Positions 1 through 11,700 are shown, counted from the stretch's first letter. The stretch is 64,000 bases of DNA from Fragum whitleyi (GCA_948146395.1 OX411544.1:89632632-89696631), one strand, 5' to 3'. Notes: a model not told the origin generated them from the sequence alone. Translations and numbers: made by a program.

Positions 1-47
1 GACCTTCTTCAGAATACAACATAGCTAAATTTGCATAAAAAATTAAA

Positions 48-81
<34 letters not shown>

Positions 82-207
82 TATTTTTGAAATAGATACA
101 AAAACTGACACTTATACTATATCATACGCTCCAATTATAAAAGAAAGTATAGCTTATTTGAGAAAAACTAAATAGATCTATAAACCTATAAGTAGAAAAA
201 AAGAGAA

Positions 208-345
208 CCTGCCCTGCGTTCGGGATGGGAACGTTAGCGAGGCGCTTTCGGGATGGTGCCTCGCTTTGCACGTATGTGCGCGTGCAAGGCGGGGTATCGT
301 CTGGGGGCCAGCGAAGCGTTTTTACGTCCGGAACGCAAAGCTGAT
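208..345. other. GC-rich multi-hairpin block of unknown nature
   Basis: A GC-rich island of about 135 bp sits abruptly in A-rich DNA. Its arms pair: 215-225 with 327-337 (11 bp, one mismatch), 236-243 with 258-265 (8 bp perfect, AGCGAGGC/GCCTCGCT) and 266-272 with 281-287 (7 bp perfect, TTGCACG/CGTGCAA). The outer stem therefore encloses two adjacent hairpins. No tRNA, 5S or snRNA signature was recognised and no coding potential was seen. It could be a structured non-coding RNA, a foldback element or a transposon end. Confidence 0.5.
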
Positions 346-464
346 GAACAATGAAATGAAAATAGATTGAAAAATAAAAAATAGGTCAATATGCTCTATG
401 GAATAAGCATAAATCGTTTCTATGTTTCAGTGACTGTTAAATTGTATACTTATCATATGTTGGA

Positions 465-502
<38 letters not shown>

Positions 503-593
503 CTATTCTAAGACTATAAATTGTGCGGCTTGACCAATGTTTCGTCTTTTTGGTCTTTTTTTGATTTTCACAATATTGAAGGCTCATTCTACC

Positions 594-805
594 TAGCAGC
601 ACTCATCCTTTCTGACTATTTGTCTCTAACCAAAAGTTTGATAATTGTGACCTTTGTGAGATTGCAGGTGGAGGCTAGGAAAGGATGTGATGGTAGTACT
701 GGTGAGAGAAATACCAGGAATCCATTGTTAGGTGCTCCAGCCTCCACTATTTAACTGAAAGATTGTTGAAAGGGGTGTTAAGCCCCATTCAAACATACAA
801 ACAAG
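594..805 (+). repeat. tRNA-derived SINE, 5' truncated
   Basis: It matches the body and tail of the SINE found complete at 20272 and 50967: the TTTGTCTCT-ACCAA block, GGAGGCTAGGAAAGGATGTG, ATACCAGGAATCCATTGTTAGGTGCTCC, and a tail ending in CCATTCAAAC. The tRNA-like head is missing. The homology class is clear; the ends are approximate. Confidence 0.75.
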
Positions 806-1255
806 TCACTCTAGCTATAAAAACAGTTTTTGTTAAGTTTACTTTTCATTCACTATGATTGTAATTGTACAGGCTTTTTATACCAAATTGGCCTATAACA
901 TACTTTATCTTACAACTATACAAATATCCATGTGATAACATCCCGTATGATATTTTTTATGATATCACATAGTTATTTTTAGAACAATTATATAATGCGG
1001 CTATTTTTAGAAACTTGCATTCCAGTTAGAAACATCGACGAAAACAAGACAAATGGAGGTTATAAGAAGATATAATACATATTTAGTGTATTGTATGAAA
1101 AAAATATCTAACTCGGTTGTGAGAATTGATAATTGTCTCGGCAGAGCCTCGACAATGATCAAATCACCCAACCTTGTTAGATATTTTGTCTCATACAAAA
1201 CACTAAGTACGTATTATATATATATCAATAATGGGTAGAAAGAGTTCTTGCATAC

Positions 1256-1669
1256 TTTGTCATTCACCCTGATGGATATCGTTCCGTGTTTAACGCCACT
1301 CATAGTCAGAATTCTGATCCCTGCCTTGTCATACATCTCTTTCATCTCATCCGGTGTTGCAGGAGTACAAAGGTCAAGGTCATCTGATGTCTTTCCCATC
1401 AAGAGATCTCGAACAGCACCCCCAACAATTCTCAGCTCATGTCCATGATCATCGAAAAGCTTTTTTACGATAAGAACTTCGGGTGTAAGTAAAGATTGAA
1501 AAGTTTTGTCATCAAGTTTAACCTTCAAAGGTTCACCAACATGACTGACAGTAGAACACAGTCTAGAGAGTTTAAGGTGGTATATTTGACATTGATGTTG
1601 TAGATTCCTAGAATATTTTACATCCCATGATATTCTCTTTATGAGATTGTACAGGAGGTAAGATCTCAT
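1256..1669 (-). CDS. TRNT1: CCA-adding tRNA nucleotidyltransferase 1-like, first coding exon (partial gene, candidate mitochondrial copy)
   Basis: This exon encodes the N-terminus of a class II CCA-adding enzyme, which adds CCA to tRNA 3' ends. The exon has a strong acceptor (TTATTTTCAG) at 1741-1742 and a GTATGC donor at 1254-1255. From the ATG at 1669 it encodes 138 residues. Residues 1-45 form a leader with many Arg/Lys and Ser and almost no acidic residues, starting MRSYLLYNLIKRI, as expected of a mitochondrial presequence. The head domain follows, with GGAVRDLL and the catalytic carboxylate pair in DDLDLCTPATP. About 48 of 89 residues match the right-hand copy without gaps, and both exons end at the same place (NDK, phase 0), so the genes descend from duplication of an intron-bearing gene. 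The internal Met that vertebrates use as cytosolic start is Val here (PLKVKLDD). The remaining exons are off the left edge. Family assignment is secure; mitochondrial targeting is inferred. Confidence 0.9.
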
Positions 1670-1740
1670 CTTTATAGGACAAGGATGGTTCTCATTCTGA
1701 AAGACGTGCCCTTGGATTCTAGTGGTTAAACTTCTCTTTC
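1670..1740 (-). other. Non-coding or further upstream-coding part of the same exon
   Basis: The segment between the acceptor at 1741-1742 and the proposed ATG stays open in the same frame, so an upstream exon could add residues. The proposed ATG has A at -3 and the basic leader begins there, so 1669 was preferred as the start. Confidence 0.45.
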
Positions 1741-4700
1741 CTGAAAATAAATAAAAACACACTAAATCAGTGATAGAAATTTGCACTACCCTTATGGTCA
1801 AAAACTAGTAAATTTGTTGCTTGTAGAAAATCTGTATTGACAATAATGAATAAGATGATTTCGTTTCAAATGGCTTTGACTTTTCATTTACTCCCAAAGT
1901 CTTCTTTAAATTAAAAAAAATACCATCCTCATGCTGAGCCCAGAATAGTCCTGCTTAAGGAGATACAATCAAATGTTATCTGTTACAACTTTCATATCAA
2001 AGAGATCTAAAACTCTGACAAATAGAGTTTTTGTTTAGAAACTTTAAGGATATTTTTCTGATGATTTGTTTCAGATGGAGGAAATATTATATGACCAGGT
2101 AGTCTAGCTGACTCCTACCTTGCAAAGTAAAGGAGTCCTTCCCACATATTAAGGAGCAATGGACTCCTGGACTCACCTTAGTGTCAAATCTTAAAAACTT
2201 TCTTATTCAAAAAGGCCAAGACTCCTCAAAATTGGATGTGAAAGTAATGAATCTTAGGCAAGGTACAAAAAGATTATAAAAATTAGACATAAAAAAAAAA
2301 TATAGTCAGAAAAAAAGGAGAAAATATCAAATGTGACTCACATACATGTTACTCATAACTTGCTCAGGGAAAAATACATCATTTTTTAAGGGCCAAATTA
2401 TTTCTCACCCTAATCCTACTTGGGTGTAAGCTTGTCCCACTTTAACTAATCAGAATAGCCTATTCTAGGCTATTCTAATCAGGGCTTTTTATATGGATAG
2501 GGGAAGGGGTCCAGGGCTGGTAATTAGGGGGGAAATGCATAAAAAGTCAGTCTTAGGAGAAATTTATGGTAGGGTAATTTGAAATTCTATCAAGATAATG
2601 CTTCAAATAGTCACACACTTAATAAGACTTAAAATAGTCACCCATTTAAACATGACTTTAGTATTATTCATCATCAAAATCCAAAAAACATTTCTCATAT
2701 AATTTCAATATTAGAAACAAATATTACTATGAATAGGCCTTTTATAATAAACAATTCAGAATGATCAAAATTTTGCTAATTTGCTAATTCACAAAAAATG
2801 GAAACAAAGTTCAAACAATAGGCTACACAACAATGAATATGATAACTAGCGAGCTGGTGGGCATTCAGGGCATAGTACATTGTATAACCTTGTGACTACC
2901 TGTCATAGGCTGAGCATCAATTTTGTTTGGCTCTGAATGATCTTGACGACTTTTTGGTCTTCTTTCGGTTTCATCAGGAGACTGGCTAGAAGTTCAGGGC
3001 GTATCTATTTTGGCGACTGATTATTCTCAGAGTTCTGCTTGACAAAGATAAATTAAACTTCTTTGTGTTATTCCTGCCTTAAAGTTTCATTTTCTTGTTG
3101 TAATGTGCAATAGTTTCGTAGATGTAAACCTGCAATTGATTGTTTACAGTTGCACACATTTAATCTGAAGTAGCATTACTTGGTTTCCGGTTTTTAACAA
3201 TTTGGTCATTTTTTCTAAAGAAAAGGGGGTCAAGAATGAATCAGCTTTGTTACTTCATTCCACTTGGAAGTACTCGGGCAATATCATAATACAGAATCGG
3301 CCGAGTTAGGCAATAATGATACTCTTCAGGAAATCCCAGTATGTTTACTTTGCTGTCCCATTGTAAATAATAAATAAAAGTTGGGTGGTGTCTTGCGCCA
3401 TTTTAAACGCATTTTACGGGCGTTAAATTGGACATCTTGATTCTAGGTATGAAACATTTTGGTTGCGAATGGCAGGTTTTTCGCGAATACACATTACAAT
3501 TTCGGAACAAAACTACCTAATAAGATTTAATTACGACTTCAAATAAAAAAATTACTACATGAAGAGAAAATCGAAATATTATAGGAATTGAAAGCTCTTT
3601 TATTGGTCATACTTTGTAAAAATCGGTCAATTCTACACAGGAAAAAAGGGCTGAACAAGCTTGATGAACCCGGTATCAAGTGTCCGGTTTCCTTTCAACC
3701 ATTGGCAAAATACACCTGTTATTCCTGAGCAAGGGTATCTTAAACACTATTTTAGTGTATATATATCTTTTTAAACTTTATTGTCATAATGAGCAGACAA
3801 TAACAATCATATATGCCTATTTGACTCCCTGTGTTTCCCGGGTTTTATCGAAAACACCGTAATTTATCATTCAAACATTGGGGCCATTTGCATTTCACAA
3901 GCGGCGATCATCGCGTATAAATCAATCATATCGTTATTGTTGGCCAAGATAAACACCATTCAAAGGTAATTTTGTTTATTTTTTTGGATTTTTAACTACG
4001 TGGAAAATAATATTTCAAAATAGTATTGATACATAAGTTCAATGACAAGAATCGCCGGGAATCCCGCTCACCTTTTCTTTGTTTACATGGACTGTGTCTG
4101 AATATTGAATAAAGAAAGTTTGATCTTTTCTAACTGATATTTGAAGTATGTAAGGGTGGAAAAGATGTGCTTGACTTATGACTCGATCCCATGACCCCTC
4201 AAAAAACTTGCGCGGTGCTCTACCAGCTCAGCTGAGCATGCCGGGCACCTGGTCACCCACTGTCGATCACTACGGTGTCCTGTCAACTCGGCCTGTTAAA
4301 AACGCGGCCCGCGTAAAACTCGGCCTATGTATAACTCGGCCCGTCAACTAGGCCTGTATATAACGTATATAGTGTTTAGCCTAGTAAATGGATATATAAG
4401 CACACTTATCAGATAGTTAATCAATGTGTGAAATGCGGTCATACTAAACTATGAGAAAGTATGCCCCACCAAGCCCCACGGTACAAAATGATGCCCCACG
4501 GGTTTGAGCAATGTGTCTAGGGGTCATTTTATGTTTTTATATAGGAAAACTCATTTTTAATCATGAGACCAAGTTTTATTTGTGTATCTTAAAAAATAAT
4601 CGAGATATTAGTGAAAATATTTTACAACTAAGCTAGTTAAATTACGACCCACGCCCTACCATTTCAATGGGCGATAAGCAATTTGTTAGTATCAATTCTA

Positions 4701-4751
4701 ACAAAATACGACTATATCCGTGTATAATACAACTTTATATTGAATAATTAC
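1741..4751. other. Divergent intergenic or 5' intron sequence, no recognised gene
   Basis: AT-rich single-copy-looking sequence between the left TRNT1-like exon and the possible orphan exon. No conserved exon was recognised. CpG-containing stretches near 3380-4330 could include a promoter, but no core element can be assigned. A short ORF at 3680-3862 shows nothing recognisable. Confidence 0.4.
4188..4258 (-). repeat. tRNA-like SINE head, second family
   Basis: Read on the minus strand, it has an A-box-like block in GAGCTGGTAGAGCACC and a degenerate B-box-like block. It shares the flank TGACCAGGTGCCCGGC with 7797-7888. It is a tRNA-derived SINE head or tRNA relic rather than a functional tRNA gene, because the B box and arms are imperfect. 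Confidence 0.5.
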
Positions 4752-4978
4752 CGCCGTGTCATAAACAACAACTTCTGTTGACGTCTGACTAAACATTGAA
4801 GAGTACTGTCTCTTTGAACTGTCCCCTGTTGAATTTGAAATATCTTCAAAACCTGAAAATGAAATAAAGATGTCGGTAATTAGCCAATATAAAGCAATAT
4901 AAAGTATTATACACAGATATAGTCGTATTTTGTTAGAATTGGTACTAACAAATTGCTTATCGTCCATTGAAATGATGA
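4656..4978. repeat. Long inverted repeat, ~75-bp arms around ~170 bp
   Basis: The arm at about 4656-4732 (including GATAAGCAATTTGTTAGT and TAACAAAATACGACTATA) recurs as its reverse complement at about 4905-4978 with few mismatches. The spacer holds the possible exon at 4752-4852. A foldback or MITE-like element that captured or flanks an exon is one reading; local inverted duplication is another. Confidence 0.65.
4752..4852 (-). CDS. Possible orphan coding exon, product unknown
   Basis: On the minus strand a strong acceptor (TTTCATTTTCAG) is followed by 101 nt that are open in one frame and by a GTAATT donor. The peptide contains GFEDISNSTGDSSKRQYSS and then MFSQTSTEVVVYDTA. This low-complexity, Ser/Thr-rich, partly acidic composition would suit a cytoplasmic tail, but no family is recognised. 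It lies between the arms of the inverted repeat. It may be an exon of an unseen gene, a dead exon or chance. Confidence 0.25.
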
Positions 4979-5227
4979 AAGCATATATTTGACACATTTG
5001 TCGGCACTTTACCTTATTCCTAGCTCTGTTCGTATATTCTTCAATATTGTTTAAGAGCCTTTACAAATATTAAAGATCGATTTTCACCATGAAATTGTGA
5101 AATGACCCCAAATTTTCTGACACAGGGGAAAATATTTTTGTAAATATTCGGACACAAAAAATAATAATTATTTTTTTCCGTCCTAATATATCGGGCAAAT
5201 ATGGTACTTCTGACATGATTGGAGTAA

Positions 5228-5705
5228 ATAAGGACAAACAAAAAGGAACCTTTTCAATTTGACTATTCCTTGCATGGACAAAAACTCTTACACAAAACAA
5301 GTACAAAATATCTGGGATGCACTATATCAAGTGACCTGAACTGGGGGAAGCATATAAACAACATATGCACCAAGGCTAACCAAACCCTTGGCTTCCTCCA
5401 TAGAAATCTAAATGTCTCCTCAAAATTAATTAAGGACAAAGCCTACAAGTCATTGGTAAGACCCCAACTAGAATACTCTTGCACAGTCTGGGACCCTTAC
5501 AAACAAAACCAAATAGAACAAATTGAAAAGGTTCAACGTAGAGCGGCTAGGTATGCTATGGGTAAATATAGAAATCACTCCAGTGTAGGAAACATGATCA
5601 ATGAACTGAAATGGCAAATTCTCCACGATTGACGAAAAAAGACTATGCATGCTCTACAAAATCAAAAACAATAAGTTGAAATCGACCAAAATAAGTATCT
5701 TTTGA
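5228..5705 (+). pseudogene. Non-LTR retrotransposon reverse transcriptase remnant (C-terminal part)
   Basis: The translation shows the conserved C-terminal region of CR1/jockey-like reverse transcriptases: HGQKLL..TKYLGCTISSDLNWGKHI, then AYKSLVRPQLEYSCTVWDP and IEKVQRRAARYAMG. The frame opens upstream of the first Met (KKEPFQFDYSLHGQ). A stop follows ILHD at about 5629, and the homologous reading resumes one frame over at 5631 (DEKRLCMLYKIKNNK) until 5705. It is 5' truncated and frameshifted, hence dead. Clade is not resolved. Confidence 0.8.
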
Positions 5706-6054
5706 GATTTTCAAATCAAAGTTGTGTGATCTGGGAGATACACTGCAACTCCATTATAACGAAATCTGTTAGAGCGCTAAATCCAATATAACGCGGGGTC
5801 CGCTTGGCTCCCGAAATTTGGGGGGGTCGACCATTTTGGGATGCTGCGGCGATGTTACCCGATCCGCCATTAACGCAGTTTTGATCGCGATTTTAGATCG
5901 AAGGGTGAAAACACTGAGATAAAAATCGATACTGAGCGAAGCCAGGTAAATCAATACAATTGCATTTCACACCTCCCGCGGGGCAGTGGTGGCGATAAAT
6001 GCCTCAGGTCAGAGAGAAATGGCTAGTTTGATGGCTGACAGACGTATAGTTATA
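5706..6054. other. Short interval with possible pogo/Tigger-like transposon fragment
   Basis: Includes ACTCCATTATAACGAAATC at about 5750 and AATATAACG soon after, reminiscent of terminal repeats of pogo/Tigger-type elements. No gene was seen. Confidence 0.25.
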
Positions 6055-6262
6055 TCACTACCGCTGGAGTACCAAACTCATGAGTACAACAATCTTTTCC
6101 TAACTCCAAACTGCTATCTCACTTAGGTCTACGATTATTAACCCGTGGGTGAGTGACCTAGGCCTATAGTCAGAAAGAATGAGTTCCGTCGTCGGAGATA
6201 CACGGAATCCCAATATTGACAGTCCGGCGCGCTACCAACTGCTCTTTGTGGACGGCAGGGAC
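6055..6262 (-). repeat. tRNA-derived SINE (body plus degenerate head)
   Basis: Reverse-orientation copy of the main SINE. It contains the TCTCACTTAGGTCTACGATTATTAACCC block, GAAAGAATGAGTTCCGTCGTCGG and the reversed A-box block CGCGCTACCAACTGCTC. The 3' tail is missing. Confidence 0.7.
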
Positions 6263-7796
6263 GCAATTGAAACCAAAAAGTCTACCTCGCATGCGATTAA
6301 ATCCAAGTAAATAAACTTCAGGAGAAGCCGTGTTTTCGCAAAATGAGATAAGCTCGTTTTATATTCTCAAGTCTTGAACATTTTCCGCTGTTGACAAACG
6401 ATTCAAAAAGCGACTCGCCCCTTACCCAATTTATTGGTTTATTACCTCCCTTTGCAAATCCCATTGAATTTTCTTATAAATATTACGTTTTTTGTAAATA
6501 TATGATAAAATTTTGTTTCTTTTACATTAAACTTATTCATAGTATAGTCATGTTAAAAGCCCGATTGAATTATTATTGTTGATTCCTATCTCTCACTAAA
6601 TAGACAACTTCATTGAGTTTTAAACAGGAAGCTATATATAAACCTACATTTCCCACTTAGACGTGACGAGCAAAGAAACCTAAAATGGCGCGAAACTGAT
6701 AGTGGCCGCGTCGCTTCGCACTTGTCTGGACTTTCTTTCCTGACGATCTTCTATCTGATGGTCAAAGCCGTGAAATAAGATCTTGTCTAACCCAGGATTA
6801 CGAACGTTTTACTTATACGGTTTTCGAGAAGAAGCTTTCGATAACCCTTGACTCATGAAGATGATCTTTGCAAACCGGCGATCCAAAAGTCGTTAATACA
6901 GATTCATTTAATTGAATTTACGGCATTTTTTCTCGCTTATCGAAGAATGCGGTCCCGATCTCCGAGAGATTCGATTAATTTGGTATAGTTTTGATCGCAC
7001 GTAGGGTATTGTTTATTTTGATTGCGTAGATAATTATTTTCTCCTATTTTCGAGAAGACAACATTCAAAATATGAAATTTGTTGATCTTATGCAACTTTA
7101 TGTATTTTACTAACTTTAACCTTTTGAGATTGTCGATATCGGTGTTTCTCAGCTGCCGGGCGGGTAGGCCCGAGAACTCGGGATTCAGAGAACTAAGAGG
7201 AGTCTGCGATCGTTTAACCCTACAAACTAGATTACTTTATCAAAGATATTTTTGTTTAGCTTGGGGACAACAAAACGATCTTAAAATAAAAAAATATCAA
7301 AGTATTAAACTGCATTCGTTCTCCGATTCATTGCCGAGTTTTAAAAATATTAAATGCGATGGCCTAAATATGTACATGTATAGGCCCATCTAGATATCCG
7401 ATATCGTTATCAATATCGACCCTGTGTCTGTTACGTTTCCGCGGTATGTTATTGTCACCGCGTGAGGGGGGGGTGGGGGGATCGGCGGCGGCAGGGGGGA
7501 TACAGTGTTATAGCAGATACATCCACTTCTTCCGCTGTTTCATTTCTTGGACCCCGACCACAGCGTTTTAATGGAGTTGCAGTGTAGGTAGGTAATGAGG
7601 TGGAAGTGGGAATCGAAACCAAAAGCCTAAATAAAAAATAAAAAAGGAAAAAAAAATAATAATAATAATAATAAAATAAATCAAATAAATATAAGTCCGT
7701 CGTCAAAACAACAAATCGCGCACCTCAAAGACCGGCAGAATCTTCAGCAAGTTGAAGGAGGCCGGTAAACGGAAGAAGAAAGAAGAAGGACAAAAA
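6263..7796. other. Intergenic, CpG-containing, no recognised gene
   Basis: No conserved coding sequence was seen. A CpG-bearing stretch around 6650-7240 and a G/C-rich run at about 7440-7500 stand out from the AT-rich background. A TAA/ATT microsatellite lies at about 7657-7682. A promoter for a 5' non-coding TRNT1 exon could lie here, but nothing shows it directly. Confidence 0.35.
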
Positions 7797-7888
7797 AGAT
7801 GCGCCCAACACGGGTCTCGAACCCCAGAAGATGCCTAGGACACTAGCAAAGGTGATCTACCAACTGAGCTGGCCGGGCACCTGGTCAT
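7797..7888 (-). repeat. tRNA-like SINE head, second family
   Basis: Read on the minus strand it has an exact B-box match (GGTTCGAGACC) and an A-box-like CAGCTCAGTTGG. The ends pair as an acceptor-like stem (GTGCCC with GGGCGC, one G-T pair). It lacks the exact spacing of a working tRNA and shares its flank with 4188-4258, so it is better read as a SINE head. Confidence 0.5.
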
Positions 7889-9190
7889 GAGTCTATCAAT
7901 ACACATTGATAACAACCAAGAATAGGATATTTCACTGGAATTTCATAGACTCAAATTCTGTGACAGTTTGTTGTCTGTCACTGTCTGTCTTGTCTGTCTG
8001 GTTGCTCCCACTTCGTCTAATCCCACTCTGTCGTCTGGTTTTGCTTTTTTTTATCACACAAACATGTGTCATACAGATTGCCATTCCTAACCTAATGATC
8101 TATACTACACTGCAAATCTCTTTGATCTGGCCATAACCGGATGCACCAATCAATATTGTCAATGTCATAAAATGGTAGCTGCTTATCACACACACATGCA
8201 CAAGTCTAAAAGATCGTCCTTTCTTACGCAATGTTTTATACCACATTCCTAATTTTCTTTGATCTGACCGTGGTCATGCATCAATCGATTACCCATGTCA
8301 TATGTCGCTGATTGGTTGCTTTTAGTTGGACACAACTAGTTTTTAAGCAAAATGTGTGAAATCTAGGTTGACACATCAATTACCATGCTAAATCAGACAA
8401 AAAAATAACATGCTGTCATACAAAAGGTGAAAATATTCCACATGAAAACATTTCAACTATAGAATCGTAACAGTTGACTGACTACAATCCTCCGAAGGCC
8501 ATCTCATTGAATTAAATGATATAATGTTTTCGATATGATAAAATCAAATTCATTGTAACTTTGTATAAATAAATGTCATTCGTTTAATTGTTTGTTTGTA
8601 TGTGCGTTTGTTCATTCATTCATTCATTTATTCATTCATTCATTCATTCATTCCCCTTTACATGCTACATGCACAATCATCAATGTTCCATCATTCGTCT
8701 GAAGTTCTGACTTTCTTAAGTCATTCACTTATATGAACTGTGTGTTTTTCAATGATCCATCCATCCATCAACCTATCCATCCCTCCCTCCCTCCCTCAGC
8801 CATTCTTACAATTTGACTTTGAATTCATACGTCTGTCGGTCATGGAACATTCTTAGCATCAAAAAAAATCTTCAGTTTGACCACTTTGTATTTGAACTGG
8901 TCAATTAGCACATTCGAATACCTTTTCACTATTTTTCATCAAGGTGGAAGGGTTTGACAAACAAATAAAAAACAAATATGACACCACTTGTCATTCAAAA
9001 GCAATGTTCCCTAATTAGGGAATGATATTAGGCATCTAAGGAAAATTGTAACATGCCGAAATATTTTATTATAGTGTTACAGATATTGTTTGGATATAGT
9101 CATAATGGTTATATTTTTAGCGTTTGGAAAAGACTATCAATGCCAATATACAGAGCGATTTTGTTCGCATAGATAAACAAAACAGACCTA
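7889..9190. other. Intergenic with microsatellites
   Basis: No gene seen. Holds an ATTC tetranucleotide run (about 8611-8652), a CCAT/CCCT run (about 8757-8800) and TCTG/TGTC-rich sequence around 7960-8010. Confidence 0.45.
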
Positions 9191-9194
9191 TTTT

Positions 9195-9315
9195 TAGCTC
9201 ACCTGAGCACATCATGCTCAAGGTGAGCTATTGTGTTCATGGATTGTCTGTCGTCAGTCGTGTGACGTCTGTCGTCTGTTTTCTGTCGTCCGATGTCAAC
9301 AATCTTAGTGCTTAA
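9195..9315 (+). mobile_element. 5' end of a Helitron/pearl-like non-autonomous element
   Basis: Starts TAGCTCACCTGAGCAC, whose reverse complement follows as GCTCAAGGTGAGCTA to form the 5' hairpin. A TCTGTCGTC-rich stretch follows. Truncated before any tandem core and followed by a TAA repeat (about 9315-9334). Confidence 0.7.
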
Positions 9316-9953
9316 TAATAATAATAATAATATTAAATGACTTTGTCAAACGAGGCAACACAGTTGGGTTTACCCAGTCTTCCCTGTGAGCCTCAAGAAT
9401 TATGTACAATGATTTTACATTTAACAGCAATGCAAACATTTTACAAATTATTCAAAAGAAAAGAAAACATGTGTCCTTGTCATATTCAATTATTTATCTA
9501 ATTGAATTTGAAGATAAGCTGGTTCTGGCTGGTTCCAAAGTATAAGTAGTCTAAAAACATATTTTACTATTTGTGAAGCTAGGTTGGCCTAAGGTTTTAT
9601 TTCGAGATTTAAGGAAAAAAAAAATCAAAAAAAAAATCCATGTATAAAACCCTTATCCTGCTGAATATAGTATTTGAGACATTTCAACCAGTTTTCACAA
9701 TTTTTAAAGGAAATAGTACAGGCTACAATTATAAGATAAAGACTGCAGTCTGAGCCGGCTAATCCTAGTCTGCACTGTTCCCAAAAGTTTTAAGCATAGC
9801 AGGAGTAATTGGCAAATACGGTAAATGATTCAAAGATATGCATGTGTTAATTCAATATGACAAGGTTTGAGAAACAGAAAAACATAATATCAATGTACAT
9901 TCATGATAAAGTGCTCATATTCAGAACATTTTTCCCACCAGAGCTCCACCAAA

Positions 9954-10620
9954 TTATAAATGGTGTTTTGAATTTATGGACACTATCAGAATTTTTATAC
10001 TTAAAGGAATCTGGTTCCAAATTTTTGGGCCAGAGTAGGACATTGATTTACAATAAAATTCAATCCTTGGCCTTGGGACTTAAAGTGTTGAATTTGTTTT
10101 AGACCTAAGAATTTGATTATCTGATTCAGTGAAAAGTTGAGAAATGTAAGTTTGTAATTTTGATTGCAAAGCTTTAAAAATGAAAACAGCTTTTTTGAAT
10201 ATAATTCTAACTTGAATCTTTAGCTAATGAAGCTCCTTGAATAGATCCTCACTTGGTGTGTCCATGTTTTTTTTATCAAGAATGGTTCTTGCGGCCCTTT
10301 ATTTGAATATATATAATCTGTCAAGCAATAATGACCCACAATTGCCCCAAATTATACAACAGTAGTCAATATGTGGCAAAATGTAGGCATTAAAGAAGAT
10401 TTTCCTGACGTTAATACACAGATAGCTTCTCATTCTTAGGAGGTAGAATAAGGAATTACTTTTTTTGAGCACATGCTCTACCTGTATTTCCCAGGAGAGC
10501 TTTTGATCAACATTTACATGTTTACCTAGTAACTTTTCTGCAACAGAGAATTCATGGACACCTTGATTCAATTTAGCTAGGGACACCTTACTCATAGAAG
10601 TTAGTGTCGAACCTTGTCTT
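9954..10620 (-). pseudogene. Second non-LTR reverse transcriptase remnant, with stops
   Basis: Minus-strand translation gives KLNQGVHEFSVAEKLLGKHV, DQKLSWEIQVEHVLKK, NVRKIFFNAYILPHIDYCC and WGNCGSLLLDRL. After an in-frame stop at about 10299 the same frame continues RAARTILDKK. After another stop comes FKKAVFIFKALQSKLQTYIS and, further on, VPRPRIEFYCKSMSYSGPKIW. This order matches the end of a CR1/jockey-type reverse transcriptase from the LLG-DxxLSW block to the C-terminus. At least three nonsense codons make it dead. It differs from the 5.2 kb remnant, so two element lineages are present. Confidence 0.8.
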
Positions 10621-10741
10621 AAAGATCCCTATGCCTATGATCGTAGGGCAAGTGGCAGACTGGCAGTTAAAGCAGGACAAGCAAATTTTTCAAGTTTCTT
10701 GCTTTGCAGGGCAAGTGCCTTTTTCCGAATTCTTTTGACCC
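10605..10741 (+). repeat. Terminal fragment of a CAGGG-ended DNA transposon
   Basis: Resembles 57545-57664 over about 120 bp (GGGCAAGTG, GCAGGGCAAGTGCCTTTTTC, GAATTCTTTTGACCCTG) and ends in the same terminus. It abuts the reverse transcriptase remnant. Confidence 0.55.
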
Positions 10742-11019
10742 TGATTACTTGATATGAAGAAAAGGACTTTTTTGTTCAGCAAGGAAAAGCAATTTCACCT
10801 TGAATGATAATGACAATTTGATGAATACAAACCATCTATAGATGAAACGCTGAAATTACTTACGATTTTCCTACTGTAGATAAATTGTTTTGGAAAGGAT
10901 AACTGGCTGATAATATGAAGAAAGTGAATCATTCTGTACTTGTTTAAAACATTCAATGAATACCAGTCCTGTTTATTGATAGCTCTTCTGCAAGCAAGAA
11001 AAAGCTGAAAAACTTCTGT

Positions 11020-11260
11020 GGCCAGTTTTACTTAACTTCTTTTGAAACAGTGAATCGTAATTCAAAATAAAAAATCGTACCCCATGTTTTCAGTAATTAT
11101 TTGAATCTGCCTTGCAAGATCTCAATTGAATCATCATTTGAAGACGATTCCATTGAGATGATGCATGGCACAATTCCACTTTCAGTTACAACTGTGGAAG
11201 CAACTTAAAATTCTGACTTGTTCAAAAAATGATTGTAAGATGTTTAATTACACAGGCCCC
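11020..11260 (+). mobile_element. MITE of the GGCC-GTTTTACT family, diverged copy
   Basis: It shares order and length (about 241 bp) with 52771-53012: left end GGCCAGTTTTACTTAACTTC, central GAAGACGATTCCATTGAGATG, right end TGTTTAATTACACAGGCCCC. The termini are inverted repeats. Confidence 0.7.
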
Positions 11261-11438
11261 TGATGAATGTCCAAAAAAAAATTCTACTTGCTTTACAGTA
11301 GCATGCTGTTGAGGCAGGGTAGGTATCGAAAATGGCATTAAGAAAAGAACAAGTTGCTTTATTTATTTATTTTCTTGTATTACAATTTCTTTATCCTTAC
11401 CATATACATTTTTCCAGCTTGAATATAACTGATAATTT

Positions 11439-11700
11439 TTATGCCCCCGATAGGGAGGCATAATAAATTTGACTTGTCCGTCCGTCCGTCCGTCTGTCCG
11501 TCCGTCTGTCCGTCCGTCCGTCCGTCATTCCGTCCAAAAACTTTAACATTGGCCATAACTTCCTTATTACTATCAAAGCGGTGTCGGGGGCATTGTCATC
11601 TTACAGTGACAGCTCTTGTTTCATCTAAAAGTTCAATGACACATTCAGGGCATCAATGGTCTATATTTTCTACCATTGTTCTCAATTAATAACATTGAAA
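11439..11700 (+). mobile_element. Helitron/pearl-like element, ATGCCCC family, 5' part
   Basis: Begins with a hairpin (TATGCC..GGGAGGCATA), continues into a CCGT/CTGT tetranucleotide array (about 11477-11526), then CAAAAACTTTAACATTGGCC and further family sequence. The 3' end is not defined. Confidence 0.65.

Larger units (their letters stand above)
1..1255. other. Left-edge interval: part of intron of the left TRNT1-like gene
   Basis: This should be the first part of the intron that follows the left TRNT1-like exon on the minus strand. It holds poly-A tracts (about 43-64 and 466-500), a short CA run, the GC-rich hairpin block and a SINE. No continuation exon encoding the next TRNT1 segment was found on the minus strand, so the rest of that gene lies beyond coordinate 1. 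Confidence 0.5.

Noticed and set aside
11477..11526. CRISPR-like or regulatory tandem repeat
   Set aside because: A CCGT/CTGT tetranucleotide microsatellite that is a standard part of these elements; no spacers.
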